Assembly: GCA_015060765.1 (NCBI GenBank)
Contig: SUXW01000002.1
Span: 1-64,000, forward strand
Direction: 5' to 3'
DNA length: 64,000 nt
From: Bacteroides sp.
GTDB taxonomy: Bacteria > Bacteroidota > Bacteroidia > Bacteroidales > Bacteroidaceae
Below the pieces are notes generated by a model. It was not told the DNA's origin, ran no database searches, and saw nothing but the letters and a program-made list of their open reading frames with translations. Of the stretch, positions 18,506-27,072 are shown piece by piece; within the stretch, counting starts at the first letter, position 1, and each line of letters starts with the position of its first letter. A program made the position numbers and the translations under genes.

Positions 18506-18850
18506 TCAACGAGGACCACCGGGACCTCTTCTGCGCATTTCTTCATTCATCTTGTCAAATTTGACTTTTTGTTCGTCAGTCAAAACAGCTTTAATTTTCT
18601 TGTTCATTTCTTCAAATTTCTTCTGCATTTCTTCCGGCCCACCCATGTTTTCGAAACCATTTTTGAACATGTCGAGATAGATTTCCTTAATCTTACCTTC
18701 CTGTTCCTTGTTCAAATCCAATTGTTCGTCCATGTATTGAACACTGAATTCTGCAATTTTTTCCGGATCAAATTGTCCAGGACCAACTTGTGCGTCTACT
18801 GATAAAACGCCTACCAATGCAACAAGTGCACACATTAATAATTTTTTCAT
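18506..18850 (-). CDS. Spy/CpxP-like periplasmic protein (DUF4890 type)
   Basis: Small exported helical protein, 114 aa, with signal peptide MKKLLMCALVALVGVLSVDAQ. It carries two LTxxQ-like repeats (LDLNKEQEGKIKEIYLDMF and VLTDEQKVKFDKMNEEM), the mark of Spy/CpxP-type periplasmic chaperones and stress sensors, and ends in an Arg/Gly/Pro tail (RRRGPGGPR). The body is highly charged and mostly alpha-helical. It is a single-gene unit with its own terminator. A chaperone or envelope-stress role is inferred from the repeats only. Confidence 0.75.
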   Translation of the reverse strand: MKKLLMCALVALVGVLSVDAQVGPGQFDPEKIAEFSVQYMDEQLDLNKEQEGKIKEIYLDMFKNGFENMGGPEEMQKKFEEMNKKIKAVLTDEQKVKFDKMNEEMRRRGPGGPR

Positions 18851-19111
18851 AACATTTAATTTTTAGTATTATTAGTAGTTAAATAGGGTTCTTACAAACA
18901 ATTCTGTTCTATATTATAAATTTATGACCCTAAAAATAATACAAAGTTTAAATAAACGGTATAAAAACATTAAAAAAAATGAATAATTAAATGAATTCTA
19001 CGAAGATTAATCACGCTTCTAGAAGAAATCCACAACAAAATTATAAATAGAAAAAGGTCTACATACACTTAAAGAAAGTATGCAGACCTATTATTCTAAA
19101 TTACATGATTG
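18851..19111. other. Intergenic AT-rich stretch
   Basis: Holds the upstream region of the Spy-like gene and the downstream end of the acyl-CoA ligase gene, including its terminator at 19055-19089. Nothing else is seen. Confidence 0.5.
19055..19089 (-). terminator. Terminator of the acyl-CoA ligase gene
   Basis: On the minus strand AGGTCTGCATACTTT pairs imperfectly with AAGTGTATGTAGACCT and is followed by TTTTT (19055-19051). Confidence 0.75.
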
Positions 19112-21001
19112 TTACTTCAGCGCATCCAAATTCTGTTGGTTCATCAACTGCTTCCCTTCAGCTGTAAATAAATATTCTAAACGGGAAGCATATGCCTTTT
19201 CAATCTTACCACGTACCATTTTCATCGTACTGTTAATCATTTGATTCTGTTCAGTAAATGGTTCAGCCAACACCGCAAACGTACTCGGTAACCAACGTTC
19301 GGGGAACATACCCTCAAACAATCCACCTTTTTTGTACTTATTTACTTCGGCTTCCAATTTCTGAAGAGCCGCCTTACGTCCTTCTTCTGTAGATAAATCA
19401 AATCCTTTACGCTTCAGATTATCTTTATTAGGTACGATCAATGCAACTGTATAGGGAGACTGATTATTATAAAGCATCACTTGGTCGATATATTTGGATT
19501 GTCCTACAAATGCTTCTTCAATACCTTCAGGAGAATATTTTTCGCCGTCGCTGGAGATAAGGAGACTCTTGAAACGTCCTTTGACATAAAGCAATCCTTC
19601 TTTCGACATATAGCCCAAGTCACCGGTATACAACCAACCATCTTTCACGGTTTCGGCCGTTGCTTCTGGATTCTTCCAATAACCTGCCATTACGTTTTCA
19701 CCCTTCACTACAATTTCGCCTTGTTCACCTAACGGCAACTCTTTTCCTTCAGAATCGCAAATCTTCAGTTCAATGGGTTTGACAAGTTTACCGCTAGAAC
19801 CGAAACGATATTTTTCAGGTCCATTCGAAGACAAAACCGGAGTAGCTTCAGAAAGTCCATATCCTTGATACATGGGGATACCTATACCCACATAAAACTT
19901 TTGCAAATTCTTGTCAAGCAAAGCGCCACCACCGATAAAGAATTTCAGTTCGCCGCCAAAATTTTCACGCACCTTCGAGAAGATGACTTTGTCGAACAAC
20001 ACAACTAACGGCTTCAACAGATAACGCCATCCCTTGAAGTCAAGATTACTATCACCATAGTATATCTGACGTACCTTCATACCGAAATTGAACAATTTGA
20101 CGGTGGTATCTCCCTTTGCACGGATTCCGTTCTCTACATTCTTCTTGAAAGTTTTAGCCAATGCCGGCACACTGAGGATGAAATGGGGCTTCACTTCCTT
20201 GATGTTGAGCGGGATGTTCTTCAGAGATTCCATCGGAGTGCGTCCCACCTGTACGGTAGCTACTGTAGCACCTCGCGACATCATAATGTAAAATCCTACC
20301 ACATGAGCAAAACAGTGATCCAGCGGAAGAATAATGAGCGTACGCCATGTCTGATCGATATTCACCAAAGTAAGCGCCTGCTCTACATTCGAAGTATAGT
20401 TACGGTGAGTCAGTACTACCCCTTTAGGATCAGCTGTAGTACCACTGGTATAAGTAATAGTGGCAACATCATCGTTTTGGATGGATTGGGATATTTTCAA
20501 GAACTCCTCCATTGTATGTTCCGTTAGGAACTCTTCTCCCATCTTCACGACATCACCTATAAAGACCTCACCATCTTCATAATGGTCCTGTTCGTCAAAA
20601 ACAATCACCTTCTGCACTTCAGGCAATTGTTCCTTTATCAGACGAATTTTCTTCAATTGAGTTCCTGAAACCATAATAAATTTCACATCACCATGAACAA
20701 GACGGAACAACAAATCATTACTTTCTTCAAGCTTAATGGACAAGGGAACGTTCATAGCACCAGCATAGAACATGGCAAGTTCTCCAATAATCCACCAATT
20801 ACGACCTTCACTCAAAAGTGCCATACTATCTCCTTTCTTCACGCCCAAGGCTTGAAGGCCTGCTCCCAATTGATATACTTTCTCCTTTACTTGTGTATAA
20901 GTAGTAGGTTCAAACACTTTGCCGGTTTTTTCCAACAAAAAAGTATTGTTGGGATATAATCTTACCGACTCTTCAAATAAATCTACTAATGTTTTCTTCA
21001 T
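19112..21001 (-). CDS. Long-chain fatty-acid-CoA ligase-like (AMP-binding)
   Basis: Adenylate-forming enzyme that activates a fatty acid to acyl-CoA with ATP, about 629 aa, cytoplasmic or membrane-associated. The AMP-binding P-loop is YTSGTTADPKGVVLTH, followed by the YQGYGLSEATPV region, the hinge YTGDLGYMSKEG and a lysine in SSDGEKYSPEGIEE. The length and the insertion between A5 and A8 fit FadD/FAA-type ligases. The track begins at 21016 (MNYNKMKKTLV); the ATG at 21001 gives the usual MKKTLVDLFEES start, and neither has a strong ribosome-binding site. It is transcribed away from the acid-sugar operon. Confidence 0.85.
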   Translation of the reverse strand: MKKTLVDLFEESVRLYPNNTFLLEKTGKVFEPTTYTQVKEKVYQLGAGLQALGVKKGDSMALLSEGRNWWIIGELAMFYAGAMNVPLSIKLEESNDLLFRLVHGDVKFIMVSGTQLKKIRLIKEQLPEVQKVIVFDEQDHYEDGEVFIGDVVKMGEEFLTEHTMEEFLKISQSIQNDDVATITYTSGTTADPKGVVLTHRNYTSNVEQALTLVNIDQTWRTLIILPLDHCFAHVVGFYIMMSRGATVATVQVGRTPMESLKNIPLNIKEVKPHFILSVPALAKTFKKNVENGIRAKGDTTVKLFNFGMKVRQIYYGDSNLDFKGWRYLLKPLVVLFDKVIFSKVRENFGGELKFFIGGGALLDKNLQKFYVGIGIPMYQGYGLSEATPVLSSNGPEKYRFGSSGKLVKPIELKICDSEGKELPLGEQGEIVVKGENVMAGYWKNPEATAETVKDGWLYTGDLGYMSKEGLLYVKGRFKSLLISSDGEKYSPEGIEEAFVGQSKYIDQVMLYNNQSPYTVALIVPNKDNLKRKGFDLSTEEGRKAALQKLEAEVNKYKKGGLFEGMFPERWLPSTFAVLAEPFTEQNQMINSTMKMVRGKIEKAYASRLEYLFTAEGKQLMNQQNLDALK

Positions 21002-21133
21002 CTTATTATAATTCATTAATCGGGTTTAGCGAAACCCTTGTTTATAAAGATATTGCAAAGTTATACATAATTCATGAGATTTTAAAACTTTTGACATAAG
21101 GAAAGAGATAATACCTTATAAGTGATTACAAAA

Positions 21134-21160
21134 CTATGTTTTATGAGTCTTAAAACATAG
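21134..21160. promoter_or_regulatory. Candidate operator, 10-bp inverted repeat
   Basis: CTATGTTTTA-TGAGTCT-TAAAACATAG is a perfect inverted repeat with a 7-bp spacer, 30 bases before the first gene of the acid-sugar operon and inside the divergent region with the acyl-CoA ligase. Size and position fit a dimeric regulator site. A 5' UTR hairpin is the alternative. Confidence 0.5.
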
Positions 21161-21189
21161 AGTTAAAAACCTTAAGAAATACATCTATC

Positions 21190-22089
21190 ATGAAAAAGAG
21201 TAAATATTGTGGAGTAGTTGTACCTATGGTCACTCCAGTAACCTGCAATGGAGTATTGGATATAACAGCCGTAAAGCGCATCATAAATAGTTTTGTTAAC
21301 GCTGGTGTATCCCCATTGCTAATGGGTACTACAGGAGAAGGCAACTCCGTTTCTGCCTCTGACGGTCTCTTGATGGTAAAAACTGCTGTAGAATGCGCCA
21401 AAGGAGAAATAATCATTTATGCCGGATTGACTGGTACTTGTGTTTCCGAACAAATAACAGCAGCCGAAGCATATACCCAAGTGGGTGCCGATGTAATTGT
21501 TGCTACATTACCAAGCTATTATGCACTAACCGACCAACAAATGTACAATTATTACAAAACATTGGCCGACAACATTACCGGTCCGCTAATGCTTTATAAT
21601 ATCAAGGCAACCACTCATATGTCTATCCCCGTAAAAGTAATCAAGGAACTAAGTAACCACCCTAACATTGTTGGTCTGAAAGACTCTGAACGTGATTTGG
21701 AAAGAATGGACGCCTGTATCGCTATTTCTCGTGAGCGTGAAAACTTTGCGTATTTCTGCGGATGGGCTGCCCAATCGGCCCATAGTTTGGAATTAGGTGC
21801 TGATGGTATTGTTCCTAGTACCGGCAACTTCGTACCTAAAATGTTCCAAGCATTGTACGAAGCAGCCATACAAGGAGATATGGACACCGCTAACCGTCTA
21901 CAAGCCGAGACCAACGAAATTGCCAAAATTTATCAAGAAGGACGTACTTTGGGAGAATCACTCACCGCTTTAAAAGTCATGATGCAAACAGATGACTTGT
22001 GCGCCCCATTCATGCTTCCTCCTCTCACAAGATTGTCTAACGAAGAAGAACAACAAATCGCCAATCGTGCCCGTCAAATTATTCATTAA
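21190..22089 (+). CDS. DapA/NanA-family class I aldolase
   Basis: Pyruvate-dependent class I aldolase of the dihydrodipicolinate synthase family, 299 aa. The pyruvate-binding motif is GTTGEG (46-51), the catalytic tyrosine is in LMLYNI (Tyr136) and the Schiff-base lysine is in VGLKDS (Lys164). It is the first gene of a catabolic operon, so true lysine biosynthesis is unlikely. It more probably makes or cleaves a 2-oxo sugar acid, releasing pyruvate and an aldehyde. Sialic acid lyase was considered, but no other sialic acid catabolic gene accompanies it. The gene for the symporter follows after 12 nt. Confidence 0.82.
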   Translation: MKKSKYCGVVVPMVTPVTCNGVLDITAVKRIINSFVNAGVSPLLMGTTGEGNSVSASDGLLMVKTAVECAKGEIIIYAGLTGTCVSEQITAAEAYTQVGADVIVATLPSYYALTDQQMYNYYKTLADNITGPLMLYNIKATTHMSIPVKVIKELSNHPNIVGLKDSERDLERMDACIAISRERENFAYFCGWAAQSAHSLELGADGIVPSTGNFVPKMFQALYEAAIQGDMDTANRLQAETNEIAKIYQEGRTLGESLTALKVMMQTDDLCAPFMLPPLTRLSNEEEQQIANRARQIIH

Positions 22090-22101
22090 AAAACATCAGA
22101 T

Positions 22102-23664
22102 ATGCAACAATCCATCATGCATTGGATAGACTACGTTATCGTAGCCATATCCGTCATATTAGCTGTAGGTGTAGGCATCTATTTCTCTCACCGACAGAAA
22201 GATACCAAAACTTACTTTGCTGGAGGAGGGAAAATACCTGCATGGGCTATTGGTATGTCTATATTTGCCACACTTATCAGTAGTGTTACATTTTTAGCAT
22301 ATCCTGGAGCCGCCTATGCAGGCAACTGGATATTATTGGTACAAGGATTGATGGTACCCATCGTATTATTATTCATGGTGAGTTTCATTGTTCCCCTTTT
22401 CCGTAAAATGATCAGAATCAGTGCATACGAATACTTCGAACGCCGTTTTGGCTTCTTTGCACGAATATACAGTTCCTTTGCTTTTTCTTTAGGTCATTTC
22501 TCAAAAATGGGTACTGTATTCTTCCTTGTAGGACTGGCATTATCCGAACTGATGGGCATTGACATATACTTTATTATTATAGTATTAGGAATAGCCATCA
22601 TCATACTCACTCTTTTAGGAGGTATGGAAGGAGTTATTTGGATGGATGTTATCCAAGGATTCATGTTGATAGCAGGAGGATTGACTTGTCTGTTTATTCT
22701 ATTGTTTACTCCAGAAGGTGGACCTTGTGAAGTTTTGTCAATGGCTTGGGAACAAAAGAAGATTGATGTAGGACCATACGACTGGGATTTCACCCAACTG
22801 ACATTTATAGTCATGGTTTTCAATGGAATATTTTATGCTATACAAAAATATGGTACCGACCAAACTATCGTACAACGTTATTTAGCTGCTAAAGATGACA
22901 AGAGCGCCAAGAAAGCTGCATACATGGGGGTACTGATGAGTGTACCTGTATGGACATTGTTCATGTTGATAGGCACCGGCTTATACATTTTTTATCAGAC
23001 AACAGGCAATCCACTTCCAGATGGAATAAAAGCTGATGCAGTATTTCCATACTTCATCGGTATGGAATTACCAATAGGTATTACAGGGTTAGTCGTTGCC
23101 GCATTAGCAGCTGCAGCCATTTCAAGTCTTGATAGTGATATGAACTGCTTGGCTGCTATTGTGGTAGAAGACTATTACGTCCGTTTCCGACCACAAAGTA
23201 CAGACAAACAACGATTGAATTTAGGCCGTTGGATTGTATTCCTCACCGGTGTTGCTTCCATCGGAATTGCCATATTGTATGTAGAATGGGGTGGCGAAGG
23301 AGTTTTAGGAGCCGTTTTCTCTCTATACGCCATATTTTCAGCTGGTATCGTTGGAATCTTCCTGCTAGGTTTGTTCAGCAGAAGAGCCAACAAACAAGGA
23401 TTATACGTAGGTATAGCAGCCGCTATATTATTTACAGCATACGCTATGTTGACCTCCACCAAGTTCGACTTAGGTGATGGAAAGAAGATACTACTTGATT
23501 TAGGAGAATGGAATTTTACACACCATAAATACATGTTGGGTGTATATAGCCATTTGATTGTACTAGTCGTTGGCTACTTTGCCAGTTTCCTATTCAAGAC
23601 ACCGTTGGCCGATAAGAATTTGACTTTTTATGGCTATTGGGAAAAAAGAAAAGAAAACAAATAA
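22102..23664 (+). CDS. Sodium:solute symporter (SSS family)
   Basis: Inner-membrane Na+-coupled transporter, 520 aa with about 13-14 membrane segments. Family marks are FAGGGKIPAWAIGMSIFATLISSVTFLAYPGAAYAGNW, YEYFERRFG, KYGTDQTIVQRYLAAKD and the AALAAAAISSLDSDMN segment containing Na+-site serines. It is the only transporter of the operon, so it presumably brings in the acid sugar or its parent. The substrate cannot be read from the sequence. An internal ATG at 22117 is an alternative start. Confidence 0.87.
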   Translation: MQQSIMHWIDYVIVAISVILAVGVGIYFSHRQKDTKTYFAGGGKIPAWAIGMSIFATLISSVTFLAYPGAAYAGNWILLVQGLMVPIVLLFMVSFIVPLFRKMIRISAYEYFERRFGFFARIYSSFAFSLGHFSKMGTVFFLVGLALSELMGIDIYFIIIVLGIAIIILTLLGGMEGVIWMDVIQGFMLIAGGLTCLFILLFTPEGGPCEVLSMAWEQKKIDVGPYDWDFTQLTFIVMVFNGIFYAIQKYGTDQTIVQRYLAAKDDKSAKKAAYMGVLMSVPVWTLFMLIGTGLYIFYQTTGNPLPDGIKADAVFPYFIGMELPIGITGLVVAALAAAAISSLDSDMNCLAAIVVEDYYVRFRPQSTDKQRLNLGRWIVFLTGVASIGIAILYVEWGGEGVLGAVFSLYAIFSAGIVGIFLLGLFSRRANKQGLYVGIAAAILFTAYAMLTSTKFDLGDGKKILLDLGEWNFTHHKYMLGVYSHLIVLVVGYFASFLFKTPLADKNLTFYGYWEKRKENK

Positions 23665-23682
23665 ACAAGATTAATACTTCAA

Positions 23683-24828
23683 ATGAGACCTATCATTCTT
23701 CAACAACCGCAACGAATTGTTTTCGGAACAGGATGTATATCCCAGTTCTGCGATGAATATACTAAGATGAATTTCAAGCGTCTTTTCATTCTTACAGCTC
23801 CTCCCATTGTACCACTTATAGAAAGTACAATCAAGAAATTAAACGAAGCCGGAATTACGACACTTGTATTCGATAGAATTACTCAAGAACCATCAGTAGC
23901 TGATTTCAAATCCATCTTAAACATCGCACAAGATTTCCATACCGACAGTGTGATTGGTATAGGAGGTGGAAGCGTACTTGACATCAGCAAGTTGATAGCT
24001 ACATTGATTCATAGTGAGCAACAAGTAGAAGATTTATTTGGTATTGGATTGATTTCCCAACGAGGATGTTGGTTCGCTTGTATGCCTACAACAGCGGGAA
24101 CAGGTAGTGAAGTATCTCCCAATGCCATATTGTTGGACGAAAGGGACAAACTGAAAAAAGGGATTGTCAGCCCCTATCTCATTGCTGACGTAGCATACGT
24201 AGATCCTCAATTAACAGTAACTGTTCCAGCCAAAGTAACCGCTGAAACAGGAATGGATGCCTTGACACATTGCATAGAAGCCTATACCAACAAGTTTGCA
24301 CATCCTGCAATTGATATGTATGCACTAATGGGTATCGAATTAATTGCCGCCAATTTACTTAAAGCAGTAAAGAACGGAAACGACATAGAAGCCCGTGAAG
24401 CATTATTGTTAGGAAGCCTATATGGCGGATTATGTTTAGGGCCAGTTAACACGGCTGCTGTACATGCATTGTCATATCCATTAGGAGGAGAATTCCATAT
24501 ATCACACGGACTTTCGAACGCCATACTCCTACCTTCAGTCATGAAGTTCAACCGAAGTGCCAACCTCAAGAAATACGCAGAAATAGCCATTGCATGCGGT
24601 GCTCCACAAGGTACCAACGATGATGAGACAGCACAAAATGGAATAGACTTCATTACCCAATTGTCAAAAGATTGTGGTATTCCTACCCGATTGACCGAAA
24701 TAGGGGTTCCGCATGAAGCAGTAGAACGAATGGCAAAAGCAGCAATGGATGTTCAAAGATTATTGAAAAACAATCCAAGAGAAGTAACCGAGGCAGACGC
24801 CAAAGCCATTTACGAAAGTTTATATTAA
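23683..24828 (+). CDS. Iron-containing (class III) alcohol dehydrogenase
   Basis: NAD(P)-dependent metal alcohol dehydrogenase, 381 aa. The Rossmann part has GIGGGSVLDISKLIA, the middle has MPTTAGTGSEVSPNAI, and the metal ligands are in ETGMDALTHCIEAY and HALSYPLGGEFHISHGLSNAILLP. Its place between a symporter and a PdxA-like dehydrogenase suggests it oxidises a hydroxy acid or reduces the aldehyde released by the DapA-family enzyme. The direction cannot be decided. Gaps to its neighbours are about 18-19 nt, consistent with one operon. Confidence 0.85.
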   Translation: MRPIILQQPQRIVFGTGCISQFCDEYTKMNFKRLFILTAPPIVPLIESTIKKLNEAGITTLVFDRITQEPSVADFKSILNIAQDFHTDSVIGIGGGSVLDISKLIATLIHSEQQVEDLFGIGLISQRGCWFACMPTTAGTGSEVSPNAILLDERDKLKKGIVSPYLIADVAYVDPQLTVTVPAKVTAETGMDALTHCIEAYTNKFAHPAIDMYALMGIELIAANLLKAVKNGNDIEAREALLLGSLYGGLCLGPVNTAAVHALSYPLGGEFHISHGLSNAILLPSVMKFNRSANLKKYAEIAIACGAPQGTNDDETAQNGIDFITQLSKDCGIPTRLTEIGVPHEAVERMAKAAMDVQRLLKNNPREVTEADAKAIYESLY

Positions 24829-24847
24829 GGATCAAATTATTTTAATT

Positions 24848-25891
24848 ATGAAATTACCCATATTGGCTATAACCATGGGCGATCCGGCTGGTATTGGACC
24901 GGAAATTGTTGTACGTGCCCTGAACCATAAAGAAACTTACAACCAATGTCGTCCCATTGTAACAGGAGATGCCGAAGTCATCCGATTAGCAATCAAAGCT
25001 TTAGGATTGTCAATAAAAGTAAATACCATCAAAAAAGTACAAGATGCCCTTTTTAAATATGGCTGCATTGATGTTTATGATTTGGCTTGTATTGATATGT
25101 CTACATTCGAATTTGGCAAAGTATCCCCACAATGCGGAAATGCTGCTTTCGTTTCAATACGTAAAGCTATAGATTTAGCTATGAACAACGAAGTGGATGG
25201 TACCGTTACAGCACCACTTAATAAAGAAGCATTAAATTTAGCTGGACATCATTTCGACGGACATACAGAAATATATGCTACATTTACTCAAACAAAAAAG
25301 TATGCCATGTTATTGGCAGATGAGTTCTTACGCGTTATTCACGTCTCTACTCATGTATCACTTCGTGAGGCATGCGATAGAGTAAAAAAAGAACGTATCA
25401 TCGAAGTTACAGAACTTATCCATGATGCATGTATTCAATTCGGAATAGACAATCCTCGTATTGGAATCGCCGGGTTAAACCCCCACTCCAGCGACAATGG
25501 GTTATTTGGATGGGAAGAAGAAAAAGAAATCATTCCTGCCGTCAACGAACTAGGTAAAAAAGGATTCAATGTAGATGGTCCAATACCCCCAGATACATTG
25601 TTTGCCAAAGCAAAATGTGGACAATTCGACGGTTGTGTAGCGATGTACCACGACCAAGGACATATACCATTCAAAGTAGTTGGCTTCAACTGGAATAAAG
25701 AAACCGGAAAAATGGATAGCGTTAAAGGGGTAAACATTACGTTAGGACTACCCATTATACGGGTATCAGTCGACCATGGTACAGCCTTTGATGTAGCAGG
25801 CAAAGGAATAGCAAGTGAAGACGCTATGATGTTGTCTATCGATTATGCCACCCGAATGGCTATCAGTCGTCTTGAAAAAATGGGAAAATGA
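24848..25891 (+). CDS. pdxA2: PdxA2-like 4-phospho-acid dehydrogenase
   Basis: NAD-dependent oxidative decarboxylase of the PdxA family, 347 aa. It has MGDPAGIGPEI, TAPLNKEAL, GHTEIYA, the metal-site histidines in HVSTHVSL, YHDQGHIPFKV and the DHGTAFDVAGKGIA ending. A neighbour encoding a DUF1537 kinase, overlapped by 4 nt, marks it as the catabolic PdxA2 type. That type oxidises 4-phospho-D-threonate or 4-phospho-D-erythronate and loses CO2 to give dihydroxyacetone phosphate. It could still be a pyridoxine-biosynthesis PdxA, but the operon argues otherwise. Confidence 0.83.
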   Translation: MKLPILAITMGDPAGIGPEIVVRALNHKETYNQCRPIVTGDAEVIRLAIKALGLSIKVNTIKKVQDALFKYGCIDVYDLACIDMSTFEFGKVSPQCGNAAFVSIRKAIDLAMNNEVDGTVTAPLNKEALNLAGHHFDGHTEIYATFTQTKKYAMLLADEFLRVIHVSTHVSLREACDRVKKERIIEVTELIHDACIQFGIDNPRIGIAGLNPHSSDNGLFGWEEEKEIIPAVNELGKKGFNVDGPIPPDTLFAKAKCGQFDGCVAMYHDQGHIPFKVVGFNWNKETGKMDSVKGVNITLGLPIIRVSVDHGTAFDVAGKGIASEDAMMLSIDYATRMAISRLEKMGK

Positions 25892-26985
25892 ACCGGAGTC
25901 GAATCGTCGTTATAGCTGATGATATAACCGGTGCTGCAGAATTGGCAGGCATCGGTTATCGTTATGGATTGAATACAATTCTAACAACCAACATAAAGTG
26001 CCCTATTCCCGATTGCGAGTTATTGATAATCGCAACAGACACTCGTTCCATGGATAAAAAAGAAGCTATTCAAGAGACGCAAAGTATTACCCAATATTTG
26101 AAACAAACTACAATTACCCACCTTTTCAAGAAAACTGATTCTGCGTTACGAGGACATATAACAGCAGAATTACATACGTTATTGGAGAATACCGACTATA
26201 AGGAAGTTTTGTTATTACCACAAAACCCAACAAAAGGACGATATATACAAAAAGGTATTTATTATATCAACGATATTCCATTGCATAAAACAGCATTCGC
26301 ATACGATCCGGAATTCCCTATGCAAACTTCACATGTAAATGAAATTATCCAATCTTTTTCAGTGAAGGATGCTAATAACTACGAACAAGTAAAAAAGTAC
26401 GTATCACAAACCTCCAGACATACCTTACTGGCTGGTGCTGCCGATTTATTTACCGCTTATTTAGAACATCTTGGTTATACACCAAAAGATATTCCCTCAT
26501 TTAAAGGATTATCTGCTTCCAAAATATTGATAATATGTGGAAGTACCCAAAGTGTATCTTTGAAAGAGAGTGCCTATGTTTCCAACCATCAAGTGTATTC
26601 ATCAACACTTCCACCCGAAACATTCTACAATGGTAATATAGATATTCGTTGGATTCAAAAAATAAAAAAAGAATACTCACAAAACGATGGATTTATACTT
26701 ACTACCAATGGATATTTACCACAAAAAGGGAAAGAGTTTGCTATACAATTACGACAAACCATGGCAAAGATTATCAAGGAATTGGTAACCGACCAATTGC
26801 CATACGAATTTATTATTGAAGGTGGAGCTACAGCATTCGCCATCCTTAAAGAATTGGGATGGAGTAATTTTGAGTTAAGCGATGAAATAGTCCCAGGAGT
26901 AATCAGAATGAAATGTAATTCTTTCACACACACACACATCATATTAAAACCAGGAAGTTATTCATGGGGAAATTTGTTCGAATAA
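25888..26985 (+). CDS. Four-carbon acid sugar kinase (DUF1537)
   Basis: ATP-dependent kinase for acid sugars, 365 aa. The N-terminal domain reads IVVIADDITGAAELAGIGYRYGLN and holds the substrate pocket (FKKTDSALRGHI). The C-terminal domain has ICGSTQSVSLKE and EFIIEGGATAFAILKELGW with a nucleotide-binding glycine-rich segment, ending LKPGSYSWGNLFE. It is somewhat shorter than many DUF1537 proteins but both domains are present. Its start overlaps the pdxA2 stop (ATGA), so the two are co-translated. Known members phosphorylate D-threonate, L-threonate or D-erythronate at C4. Confidence 0.83.
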   Translation: MNRSRIVVIADDITGAAELAGIGYRYGLNTILTTNIKCPIPDCELLIIATDTRSMDKKEAIQETQSITQYLKQTTITHLFKKTDSALRGHITAELHTLLENTDYKEVLLLPQNPTKGRYIQKGIYYINDIPLHKTAFAYDPEFPMQTSHVNEIIQSFSVKDANNYEQVKKYVSQTSRHTLLAGAADLFTAYLEHLGYTPKDIPSFKGLSASKILIICGSTQSVSLKESAYVSNHQVYSSTLPPETFYNGNIDIRWIQKIKKEYSQNDGFILTTNGYLPQKGKEFAIQLRQTMAKIIKELVTDQLPYEFIIEGGATAFAILKELGWSNFELSDEIVPGVIRMKCNSFTHTHIILKPGSYSWGNLFE

Positions 26986-27072
26986 ATCTATAGAACAAAA
27001 AATTAGCCTATACAATTGTTTATATCGCATTTTTTTACGAATATTGCAGTAATATTTAAATTATTTACTACA

